Assembly (NCBI RefSeq): GCF_004114795.1
Contig: NZ_CP035311.1
Span: 2,108,001 to 2,172,000, forward strand
Length of the DNA stretch: 64,000 nucleotides
DNA from: Janthinobacterium sp. 17J80-10
GTDB lineage: Bacteria; Pseudomonadota; Gammaproteobacteria; Burkholderiales; Burkholderiaceae_D
Direction: 5' to 3'
The notes beneath the pieces were generated by a model. It worked only from the letters and a program-made list of their open reading frames with translations, did not search any database and was not told the DNA's origin. Made by a program: the position numbers and the translations under genes. Position 1 is the stretch's first letter, and the number at the start of each line of letters is the position of its first letter. Shown piece after piece: positions 35,615 to 43,242 of this stretch.

Positions 35615-36562
35615 TTAAATGCGTATGGCGTCGAACGTCTGTGTTGGCGGTGCGCGGTGAAATTGCGTCTCAAGTTCACCGCCAAGCTGCTGGTGTATGG
35701 TGTTCTCAAGGTATTCCCTGAATGCCGCGCCGACTTCAGGATGCCTGAGCGCGAATTGCACAGTCGCCTCGAGATAGCCTTTCTTTGAGCCGCAGTCATA
35801 GCGTATGCCTTCGAATTCATAGGCATATACGGTTTCTTCGGTGATCAAATTGGCAATGGCGTCGGTGAGTTGCAGTTCACCGCCGGCACCCGGTCCAATA
35901 TTGCGCAGGTGTGAAAATATCGCCGGCGTCAATATATAGCGGCCCACCACGCCGAGGTTCGATGGTGCATTTTCTGGCGCCGGTTTTTCAACGATGCCAT
36001 GCAGGCGAAGCAGGCGCTCTCCTGCGGGCTTGCCGGCGACTACGCCGTAGGAGCGGCTTTGTTGTGGTGATATGGATTCGACACCGATGACGCTGCTTCC
36101 ATGCTGTGCATGCAATCTGGTCATCTGGCGCAGTACTGGAATTTCACTTTCCAGCAAGTCATCAGCCAGGATGACGGCAAACGGCTGGTTATGCACAAGC
36201 CGTTCTGCACACAGGACAGCATGCCCCAGGCCCAATGCTTCGGCCTGGCGCACATAAAAACATTCGACGTTTCTCGGCTTGATGCTGCTCAGCACGTTCA
36301 GCAATGCGTGCTTGTTGTCTGCCTCAAGTTCCTTTTCCAGTTCGTAAGCCTTATCGAAATGATCTTCGATTGCCCTTTTGTTACGTCCGGTAACAAAGAT
36401 CAGTTCGGTGATGCCCGCCGCTGCAGCTTCTTCAACTGCGTACTGAATGAGCGGCTTGTCAACGATTGGCAACATTTCCTTGGGACTGGCTTTGGTGGCC
36501 GGTAAAAATCGCGTTCCGAGTCCGGCAACCGGGAAGACTGCTTTGGTGATTTGTTCAGGCAT
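35615..36562 (-). CDS. galU: UTP--glucose-1-phosphate uridylyltransferase
   Basis: A 315-residue enzyme that makes UDP-glucose from UTP and glucose-1-P. It has the nucleotide-binding start [34 protein letters not shown] in part, [38 protein letters not shown] and [21 protein letters not shown] 36562 (MPEQITK) is chosen because AGGAA is 9 nt upstream; ATG 36571 abuts it and the open frame continues to 36718. The C-terminal tail is about 20 residues longer than in many GalU proteins. It heads the minus-strand EPS unit and feeds the priming transferase and glucosyl donors. Confidence 0.95.
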   Translation of the reverse strand: MPEQITKAVFPVAGLGTRFLPATKASPKEMLPIVDKPLIQYAVEEAAAAGITELIFVTGRNKRAIEDHFDKAYELEKELEADNKHALLNVLSSIKPRNVECFYVRQAEALGLGHAVLCAERLVHNQPFAVILADDLLESEIPVLRQMTRLHAQHGSSVIGVESISPQQSRSYGVVAGKPAGERLLRLHGIVEKPAPENAPSNLGVVGRYILTPAIFSHLRNIGPGAGGELQLTDAIANLITEETVYAYEFEGIRYDCGSKKGYLEATVQFALRHPEVGAAFREYLENTIHQQLGGELETQFHRAPPTQTFDAIRI

Positions 36563-37017
36563 GAGATTCATTTCCTGTGATGAGAAGAGCTTGTTCGGGG
36601 CAACAGTCTTCGTGTTGTCGGGCTTGTAAGGGAAGAGCAATAGCTGATGGCTTTTACGATAGCCCGCTGTTGTTTTTGTATTTTGCTCACTGTCAAAGGC
36701 GCAATCAGAACCTGACAAATGGCTGCGCCTGATTAATGTTCAAGCGCCTGCATTTCTGATTGGCGTTGCGTCAACACCTCATAAGAAGCATTCCGCTCTG
36801 ACAAGAAAACTGCCAAAAATAAAGAAATTCGCCCAGTAAATTCTATCCAGGCGGAACTTAGTTCTGCGGGGCAAGGTCTGTTACTGCACTTTCCGAACGG
36901 AAAAATGATGAATGAAGTTGGTTGAGTCTTTCGCCATTTCCTTCGTGTCAGGATTATTTGCCGTCCAACTTGCGTTAGTGCAAATAATCGCCAATCCGCA
37001 ATTTCAGGAGTAACGAT
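36563..37017. other. 455-bp divergent intergenic region between galU and a lipoprotein gene
   Basis: No credible gene. A TTGACA-like hexamer on the minus strand (36691-36696) has no good partner at 16-18 nt. The notable element is the inverted repeat at 36952-36989, listed separately. Confidence 0.5.
36952..36989. promoter_or_regulatory. Perfect 10-bp inverted repeat in the leader of the 37018 lipoprotein gene
   Basis: GATTATTTGC (36952-36961) and GCAAATAATC (36980-36989) are perfectly complementary across an 18-nt spacer that can itself fold through AAC/GTT. It ends 28 nt before the TTG start. It could be an operator or a leader hairpin; there is no T-tract, so it is not a terminator. Confidence 0.5.
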
Positions 37018-37995
37018 TTGAAACGCATTGCTATACCTTCTACATTAATTTTCTCCCTTATCTTGTCTGCCTGCGGTGGCGGCGGCGGCGGTGCAGTCGA
37101 TACCGCAGCAGCCGGTTCATCCACCCCGACTTCCTCTGCCAGCACCAGTGTCGTTCTCGATAGTTCGGTAGCAACAGAACCAGCCACCGTGCAGGCGGCA
37201 CCGTCATCGTCGACGTCCGCAGCGCCCGCAACGACTAGCCCATCAGCCGCACCAGCAGCGGCTGCCACGGCATCGATCGATCAGATCATTGCCGACATGA
37301 CATCCAAGAGCGAAGCGGTCGCCATCGATCCGCGCTATGACTGGCAATATCAGCCGGCGATCGTCATGCATGCACCGCGCGGCGATGCTATCCCCAGCTG
37401 GTGGACCGGCAATCGCCCGGAGTGGACTTATAGCGTGCTGACCTGGTTTACGACCCAGGAAGCGCAGGGCAACGCTGCTACCAATACCCGTGTCCAGGTG
37501 GCCAACCTGCGTTTTTACATCCTCTCGGAGGCGACGCGTACATGGAAGCAGTATGACGTCAAGGCTGCGCCGTACTCGGAAGAGTGGAAATATCCATTTG
37601 CCTATGCCGGTGCCGGTTCGCCGCGCAATGAATCGTCTGGCGGTGTTTCGGTCAAGCCTACTTATCCGAATTTCTATCATGGCTATGGCAACTCGGTTAA
37701 CATTGATCCGAAGGATGTCCGTGCAGTGTATGTATCGATGGATTTCAAACTGGCGGTCGACAACACCAGCAAGCCGGATGACCGTGCAAGCGCGAAATAC
37801 GTGGTGAATGCCGGCGCCGACTACTGGCCTGGCAACGGCCAGTCAACCTGGAGCCTGGGTTATGCGCCGGGTATCGGTACCGGTCGTACGATGTTGGCGA
37901 GCAAGGACTGGCGTACCGCGACCCTTCTGGTGCCGAACAAGAATTACGGCAGCACGATGGAAGAGATCCGCAAGAACCCGCCGCCGCTGCAATAA
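37018..37995 (+). CDS. Hypothetical surface lipoprotein
   Basis: A 325-residue protein of unknown family. The signal peptide ends in lipobox ILSAC (Cys19), followed by six glycines, then a Ser/Thr/Ala/Pro linker to about residue 85. A compact domain of about 240 residues is rich in Trp and Tyr (for example DPRYDWQYQPAIVMHAP, PSWWTGNRPEWTYSVLTWF, LRFYILSEATRTWKQYDV). The pattern of repeated aromatics and beta strands resembles a secreted carbohydrate-related domain, but I cannot name it. The TTG start at 37018 has AGGAG 7 nt upstream. A terminator hairpin follows. The gene faces the SCO-cytochrome-oxidase operon. Confidence 0.7.
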   Translation: MKRIAIPSTLIFSLILSACGGGGGGAVDTAAAGSSTPTSSASTSVVLDSSVATEPATVQAAPSSSTSAAPATTSPSAAPAAAATASIDQIIADMTSKSEAVAIDPRYDWQYQPAIVMHAPRGDAIPSWWTGNRPEWTYSVLTWFTTQEAQGNAATNTRVQVANLRFYILSEATRTWKQYDVKAAPYSEEWKYPFAYAGAGSPRNESSGGVSVKPTYPNFYHGYGNSVNIDPKDVRAVYVSMDFKLAVDNTSKPDDRASAKYVVNAGADYWPGNGQSTWSLGYAPGIGTGRTMLASKDWRTATLLVPNKNYGSTMEEIRKNPPPLQ

Positions 37996-38034
37996 TTTCT
38001 GCGAACTCCGCTCCGCGGTAATGCAGTACACAGG

Positions 38035-38058
38035 ATGGCCGCGCAAGCGGCCATTTTT
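38035..38058 (+). terminator. Intrinsic terminator of the 37018 lipoprotein gene
   Basis: ATGGCCGC (38035-38042), loop GCAA, GCGGCCAT (38047-38054) and a run of five T (38054-38058) form a classic intrinsic terminator on the plus strand. Its last base overlaps the stop codon of the convergent SCO gene. Confidence 0.85.
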
Positions 38059-38663
38059 CATGCGCGAGCAATATTCACCAGCTGGCGCAGCACTACCTCC
38101 ACCGGCGGCAAGTCCTCTGTGCCCCATACCAGCAGCCCCTGGCGGTCAATCAAGAAAACCTGCCCGGTATGACTGTCGGGGCCATCGTTGCGGATCTGTA
38201 AGGCTGTCCTTAACTGATCCAGTTCCTTGACGGTGGGCAGGGCGGCAACCCAGTTTGGGCCGGCGCCGAATTGCCGCAGCCAGGCAGAAAGCGCGCGTGC
38301 ATCGTCACCCAATGGATCGATGCTGACCGATAAAAACTGGACGTTATTCTTTACATTGGCGGGCAGCTGATGCTGGACTGCCGCGAACAGCGCCCCTTGC
38401 AGGGAACAGGTCTGGCTGCAGCCAGTGAACATGAATTGCAGCGCTGTGGTTTTGCCGCGCAATTGGGTGTGCAGGTCGGTGGCGGCGCCATCATGGCGAA
38501 CAAGCTTGATGGCCGGCAGTGCCAGAGGCGGCCGTATCGCTCCGACGAGGGCGTGCGAATGCGCCAGGCGAGAGATGGTGCTGGCAGCAAGTGCCATTCC
38601 AGCCATGCAGCAAAGGACGCTGCGCCGTCGTGGATCTATCACTTGCCGTTTCAGCTCACTCAT
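38058..38663 (-). CDS. SCO1/SenC/PrrC family copper protein
   Basis: A 201-residue extracytoplasmic thioredoxin-fold protein. The copper site is visible: Cys82 and Cys86 in FTGCSQTCSLQG and His165 in DSHTGQVFLID. The N-terminus DPRRRSVLCCMAGMALAAST is a signal or anchor with a twin-arginine-like RRRS. SCO proteins deliver Cu to cytochrome oxidase or act as thiol reductants. Here the gene is the third of an operon behind a copper radical oxidase, so copper loading of that oxidase is the obvious hypothesis. ATG 38663 has GGAGAAG 7 nt upstream and overlaps the end of the cytochrome gene by 8 nt. Confidence 0.88.
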   Translation of the reverse strand: MSELKRQVIDPRRRSVLCCMAGMALAASTISRLAHSHALVGAIRPPLALPAIKLVRHDGAATDLHTQLRGKTTALQFMFTGCSQTCSLQGALFAAVQHQLPANVKNNVQFLSVSIDPLGDDARALSAWLRQFGAGPNWVAALPTVKELDQLRTALQIRNDGPDSHTGQVFLIDRQGLLVWGTEDLPPVEVVLRQLVNIARA

Positions 38664-39132
38664 CGTCACGCTTCTCCGTAAGGTACAGCCATAAGGCCAG
38701 GCATTGCTCATTACTTAGTTCAAAACGCGGCATGGCGCGGTTCAATACGACGTATTCTGGATCGACGCCGGAACGCAAGGTCTTGCAAAAATTTTCCCTT
38801 TCATACGCAAATGCCGGCCCGCCTCGTCGCGTGCGGGCTTGTTGCAGCCAAGCGCTGCTGAGCGACGGTGCCGATTCCTTTTTGGCGACGCCCGATTTAT
38901 CCGGGACATGACAATTGATGCATCTTGCAACCTGAGGCGGCAGCCTGGCCTGATGTCCGGAAATCATCGCCGGAATGGCTTCCTTGCCTGTGAAAATATC
39001 CTTCCCTTGCCGGTATTGCTTTTGCAGCGTCATCTCTTCCTGGTTCCCGGCTGAACAGGAAATGGTCATGAGGCACAATGCACACAGAGACAGGGTGGCA
39101 GGTAATTTTTTCCATAACTGGCTTCGGAACAT
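38656..39132 (-). CDS. Mono-haem c-type cytochrome, exported
   Basis: A 158-residue protein. The N-terminal signal ends near TISC (a weak lipobox, Cys26), so it is either a lipoprotein or cleaved. One haem-attachment motif, CINCH (Cys71, Cys74, His75), is followed by the candidate axial Met134 in NRAMPRFELSNEQCLALWLYL, the usual C-terminal cytochrome c helix. It starts 15 nt after the stop of the lectin-oxidase gene with AGGGCAGG as ribosome site, and its end overlaps the SCO start. A periplasmic electron carrier role is expected; the partner is inferred to be the adjacent oxidase or its product peroxide. Confidence 0.85.
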   Translation of the reverse strand: MFRSQLWKKLPATLSLCALCLMTISCSAGNQEEMTLQKQYRQGKDIFTGKEAIPAMISGHQARLPPQVARCINCHVPDKSGVAKKESAPSLSSAWLQQARTRRGGPAFAYERENFCKTLRSGVDPEYVVLNRAMPRFELSNEQCLALWLYLTEKRDDE

Positions 39133-39147
39133 GTTTGCCTGCCCTGG

Positions 39148-41985
39148 TTACTGAATCCGTATGGTTCTTGAAACGCTTGGCACACCGTTCGCGTTCAATG
39201 CAAACAGCATGTAATAGCCCGGCAAAATGATTCCTCTGTCGGCAGGTAATTGCAGCGTATAGCTATTGCCGTTTTGCGCCGAAATCTGCAACGGAATCCG
39301 GCGCTGGTCATTGTTGATGGAATGCGTGACGGCCGACAGTCGAACCATCGCAAACGTAGCGGCCGTGCTTGTGGAGACGGCAAGGGTGCCGCCTGCCGCA
39401 CCGTTTGCAGGCGCGGAAATAATGGATGGCCTGGTCGCGGGCGTACCGTCGCCATTCAGCAGATAGGGAGGCGTGAGAACTTGCGCATTGAAATGGTTGG
39501 TGGTGCAGGAACCGCACAAGCCGCCACCGCCGATCAGCACGCGGCCATCCGGGAGCAGCAATGAGAAGCTGTGATAATTGCGAGGGACTTGCATGGCCGA
39601 CAGCTTGGTAAATGATTCCGTACGGGGATCCCACAGTTCTGTCATCAGCACGGAACGCTCATCGGAAAAGATCTTTACATACGTTTGTCCACCGGAGATG
39701 ATGACCTGGCCGTTCGGCAAAACCACGCTGTTATGCATGGCGCGTGCATAGTTCATCGAGGCGATCCGGCGCGTCGCGTTGGCGTTCAGGTCAATCACGA
39801 ACGCAGAGGCATTCGCATTCGCTTCTTCATAGGCCGGCGCCCCGCCGGTCTTGAGAATCTTGCCGATGTCGTACATCACGGCATTGCCATTCATGCTGTA
39901 GGTATCGTCGCCACGATTGCCGGCGGACGTCACGTTGCCATTGCCGGCCGTGGTGATCCAGTGCATTGCGGCAGTCGGCCCGGCATGGAATACCCGTCCA
40001 TTGGTATGGGGGAACAGCCACAGGTGATTGTCGCCACGGAAGACGCCGCGCGGGTCCGGGCCGGTGAACGGCGTCGCGGGTATGCCGGTCTTGCGCGTCC
40101 AGCCACCGGACGCTGTCCATACTTCACCGATCTTGCCACCTTCTCCTCCACTCCATGAACCGCCGAGGGTCAGGACGGAGCCATTGGCTAGCGTGGTGTT
40201 GCCAGGATAGCCGCGCGGAATGTTCATCAGCGCTCCCGTGCTCCAGGTATTGTTGGCGGGATTGTAGATGCTGGTTTTCTGGCTGCTGCTGCCGCCGTTG
40301 ACCAGCAGTCTGCCGTCCGGCAGCAGGCTGGTGCCCGGGCAAAACATGTCATGTCCTGTTTCGCTGACGACGCGCGACAAGACGGATTGGGTGGCGGGAT
40401 CGAAGATGGCGGTATAAGTCCTTCCCCAGGCATTGTCGTCGCCAAAATTGTCGGGGGCGTAAGCTGACCAGGTCAGTACTTTCCCATCTGGCAAATTGGC
40501 AGCTGCGACCGGCACAATCGGAAATTGAATCAATCCGCTCCAGGCTGTCGGGAGCTGGCTGGCAGTGGGTGGGGGCGCATTGAGAGTCCATGCCTGATTG
40601 GCATTGCCGCTACAGGTCCACTGGATTGCCGCCGCGCCGTCGAACTGGCTGTTCCCGTCAATGTCCAGGCATTGTCCGCTATGGCGCGGCAACAAGAGCT
40701 TGTAGTTGCCGCTGGCTTGCAAGGTCCACAAAGTATTGGCTGCCCCATCGCAGGCCGCCAGGACCGCGGCGCCTCCCGGCGTCTGGCTGGCCCCCTGGAT
40801 TGCGAGGCAGAGCCCGCTTGAATTCAGGGCAATTGTGTAGGTATCGCCGGCAACAGTCACTTTCCATGCCTGGCGTGTTGAGCCGTCGCAGCTTGCCTGG
40901 GTGGCGGCGCTGCCAGCCGCAGTCTGGGAACCGGCAATGGTCAGGCACTTCCCACTATGACTGGGACTGATGGTCGTGGTCGTGGCGCCTGGCGGCGGCG
41001 AAGGCGGGGAAGGCAGAACAGCCGCATTACTGAAGTTCCACAACTGGCTGGGAGCGCTGCTGCAGGATTGCTGGACCAGTTGCGCGACATCTTGCAGCGA
41101 ACCGTTTTCCACGCCCAGGCACAGGCCAGTGGCCTGGCCGGTCAGCTGTACCGAGTTGCCCACGTACTTGATGGTCCAGAGCTGGTTGGCAAACGCGCCG
41201 CAGGCAAGTTGCGCCATGGGTGTGCCAGCCTGGGCGGAGCCGTTAGTCGGCGTAATGCATTCACCGATGCGCTTGCCGACGATCCGGTAAGCACCATTGG
41301 CGGGCGCCAGGCTCCATTGCTGGTTGTCCTGGGTATGGCAGGTGTACTGAATGATGCGCGCGCCCGTATTCCAGCCGCCGGCTTCGGCATCCACGCATTT
41401 GCCGCTGGCGGCATTGACGATGGCACTGTAGGCCGGCGTGCCCGGCGCAGGTGGCGGCGGCGGCGGTGGCGGAAGGACGGCGGCATTGGAAAAATTCCAA
41501 AGCTGGGCTGCTGAGCCGGTGCAAGCCTGCTGAACCAACGGCACGACATCTTGCTGGGATCCGCCTTGCACGGTCAGGCACATGCCTGTCTGCCTGGCCA
41601 GCAGTTGCACCGCGTTACCCACGTACTTGATATCCCATAACTGGTTGGTATAGCCGCCACAGGGAAACTGCACTGTCTGGGCTCCCGCCTGCGACGAGTC
41701 TCCGGCAACGCTCAGGCATTGTCCGGTACGTTTGGCAATCACCTGAAAAGCGCCGTTATACGCGGTGATCGTCCATTGCTGGTTGTCGCCGTTATGGCAG
41801 GCGTACTGGATGACGCGGTCGCCCGAGTTCCAGCCTCCTGCCTCGACGTCGGCGCACTTGCCGCTATGGCTGGCAACCATCGTGCTGTATGCCGTCTGGG
41901 CAAAGGCCGATGGTGAAAGCAGGCTGCAGCATGCGGCAAGCAGGAACATGCCAATACGAATGAAAGGTAAGCAGGAGGTGGGCAT
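39148..41985 (-). CDS. Secreted galactose oxidase-type copper radical oxidase with three ricin-type lectin domains
   Basis: A 945-residue exported enzyme. The signal peptide ends SAFA-Q. Residues about 31-470 hold three beta-trefoil ricin-type domains with nine QxW-type repeats; the first two are close duplicates separated by a poly-Pro linker, a second Pro-rich linker follows, then the kelch propeller and a C-terminal DUF1929 domain. All galactose oxidase active-site residues are present: Cys549 (HDMFCPG) for the Cys-Tyr cofactor with Tyr593 (RGYPGN), stacking Trp611 (GGSWSGG), Tyr804-His805 (RNYHSFSLLLPDGR) and His888 (VTHSINNDQRR). It oxidises primary alcohols, often galactose C6, with O2 to aldehyde and H2O2. 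It is the first gene of the oxidase-cytochrome-SCO operon. Confidence 0.92.
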   Translation of the reverse strand: MPTSCLPFIRIGMFLLAACCSLLSPSAFAQTAYSTMVASHSGKCADVEAGGWNSGDRVIQYACHNGDNQQWTITAYNGAFQVIAKRTGQCLSVAGDSSQAGAQTVQFPCGGYTNQLWDIKYVGNAVQLLARQTGMCLTVQGGSQQDVVPLVQQACTGSAAQLWNFSNAAVLPPPPPPPPAPGTPAYSAIVNAASGKCVDAEAGGWNTGARIIQYTCHTQDNQQWSLAPANGAYRIVGKRIGECITPTNGSAQAGTPMAQLACGAFANQLWTIKYVGNSVQLTGQATGLCLGVENGSLQDVAQLVQQSCSSAPSQLWNFSNAAVLPSPPSPPPGATTTTISPSHSGKCLTIAGSQTAAGSAATQASCDGSTRQAWKVTVAGDTYTIALNSSGLCLAIQGASQTPGGAAVLAACDGAANTLWTLQASGNYKLLLPRHSGQCLDIDGNSQFDGAAAIQWTCSGNANQAWTLNAPPPTASQLPTAWSGLIQFPIVPVAAANLPDGKVLTWSAYAPDNFGDDNAWGRTYTAIFDPATQSVLSRVVSETGHDMFCPGTSLLPDGRLLVNGGSSSQKTSIYNPANNTWSTGALMNIPRGYPGNTTLANGSVLTLGGSWSGGEGGKIGEVWTASGGWTRKTGIPATPFTGPDPRGVFRGDNHLWLFPHTNGRVFHAGPTAAMHWITTAGNGNVTSAGNRGDDTYSMNGNAVMYDIGKILKTGGAPAYEEANANASAFVIDLNANATRRIASMNYARAMHNSVVLPNGQVIISGGQTYVKIFSDERSVLMTELWDPRTESFTKLSAMQVPRNYHSFSLLLPDGRVLIGGGGLCGSCTTNHFNAQVLTPPYLLNGDGTPATRPSIISAPANGAAGGTLAVSTSTAATFAMVRLSAVTHSINNDQRRIPLQISAQNGNSYTLQLPADRGIILPGYYMLFALNANGVPSVSRTIRIQ

Positions 41986-42256
41986 AATGAACTCGCCAGG
42001 GAGGTGCGATGGGTGATGCTGACTGCAAAATCAAGGGGCGGAGGTCTCAGGGGACGAATCCTGTTAGACATTAAATATAGTCGATTTGTATCTTGTGCAG
42101 AATGACTTTGGTCAACGTAGCCCGTGTCTTCAGTGCAGGAAAGCCGCAGCGGGGTGTAAAGGCGCGAAGGCGTGCAGCCGTGCGGAACAGCCCCGTCGTG
42201 GCGCAGCATTTGCTGCGCCACGACGTGCCGTGTGCGGACCTGGCTAGGCCGGAATA
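41986..42256. other. Intergenic region upstream of the lectin-oxidase with a 14-bp stem-loop
   Basis: Arms 42194-42207 and 42212-42225 (CGTCGTGGCGCAGC and its perfect complement) enclose loop ATTT. The hairpin lies just after the stop of the ricin lipoprotein gene (minus strand) and lacks a T-tract on either strand. The oxidase operon promoter must lie between here and 41986, but I cannot point to clear hexamers. Confidence 0.5.
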
Positions 42257-42946
42257 TTACGGCGCGACAGAAGTGAATTTCCAGCGCTGGTTAGGCTGGT
42301 TGGCGACACTGTTGCAGGTGTACTGAATGATTTCCTTACCAGGCGTTACATCGCTTGCTGTTACGTCAAGGCAAAGATTGCTATGTTTTGAAACGATGTT
42401 GAACTCGCCAGCCGTTGGTGATTGCTGGAAATTCCAGAGCGTCTTGGCAGAGCCGTCGCAAGTCCCCTGAACTGCAAAGGAAAGAACATTCGGATCGACA
42501 TTGAGCGCCGCGTCATTTACGAGCAGACAGAGATTGCTTTGCAGATTGCGAATCGTATAGCTGGTTCCCGCGGGCTTGATCTCCCAGCTTTGCGAAACGT
42601 TACCCGTTACACATGCGAATTGACGCGCATTGCTGCCCACAACTGCATCTGACACCGTCATGCAGAAGCCACTGTGCTGGACTGCCAGGGTCGCTGCAGC
42701 AAGATTGAATGGATCGGCCAGCGTTGTGGTCGTAGTCCCTGCCGTGGTGGTCGTGGCTGCCGTCGTGGATGTCGTCGCTTCCGTTGTACTGGTAGTCGCT
42801 TCCGTCGTGGTGGTATCCGCTGTCGAAGTCGACGTGGTTGAGTTGGCTGATGCCTCGCCGTCTGATCCGCCGCCGCAGGCGGTCATCAGCAGCAGCGATG
42901 CAGTTGCTGCCATTACAGGTCCTGAGAATGTTCGGAAATTGCGCAT
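42257..42946 (-). CDS. Lipoprotein with a single ricin-type beta-trefoil lectin domain
   Basis: A 229-residue protein. The signal peptide ends in lipobox LMTAC (Cys24), followed by GGGSDGE and a Thr/Ser/Glu/Ala linker of about 50 residues built from imperfect TTTTEATTSTTEATT-like repeats. Residues about 85-229 form a ricin-type domain with three QxW-like repeats (SQSWEI, KTLWNF, NQRWKF) and Cys pairs in each lobe. No catalytic domain is attached. It probably displays a glycan-binding module at the cell surface. ATG 42946 has GGAGG 7 nt upstream. It lies between the two oxidase genes on the same strand. Confidence 0.85.
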   Translation of the reverse strand: MRNFRTFSGPVMAATASLLLMTACGGGSDGEASANSTTSTSTADTTTTEATTSTTEATTSTTAATTTTAGTTTTTLADPFNLAAATLAVQHSGFCMTVSDAVVGSNARQFACVTGNVSQSWEIKPAGTSYTIRNLQSNLCLLVNDAALNVDPNVLSFAVQGTCDGSAKTLWNFQQSPTAGEFNIVSKHSNLCLDVTASDVTPGKEIIQYTCNSVANQPNQRWKFTSVAP

Positions 42947-43168
42947 AATCTCGCCTCCAGTTTCGTGATCCAAATTTCGGAAAAAGTTTCTTGGGGATAT
43001 CCGCTGCCATTCCTATGCAATTGGCCCTGTCAACGATGCCGCCTGCTGTGAATGGTGAACAAGAAATTTACCCAGAACTTGTACTCTAGAAGGCATGCTT
43101 TGTAACAAGGTGATTTTCCTCAATGACTCATTTGTTCTGATTCAATAAATCGCAAGTGTATGACTGGC

Positions 43169-43200
43169 AAAAAAATATTGCCCCGGCAGGCCGGGGCAAT
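43169..43200 (-). terminator. Intrinsic terminator of the oxidase lipoprotein gene
   Basis: On the minus strand a 10-bp stem (ATTGCCCCGG / CCGGGGCAAT, loop CCTG) is followed by A and seven T (43175-43169). It is 42 nt past the stop of the 43243 gene, so that gene is monocistronic. The rest of the 42947-43242 gap is upstream sequence of the lectin lipoprotein. Confidence 0.9.
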
Positions 43201-43242
43201 CTGTAGGACACGCAGGAATTTCCCTGTAGGAGTCTTTGAGTT

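Noticed and set aside
42715-42845. Repetitive Thr/Ser/Glu codons, possible CRISPR-like or satellite repeat
   Set aside because: Imperfect in-frame triplet repeats encoding a lipoprotein linker; no spacer structure.
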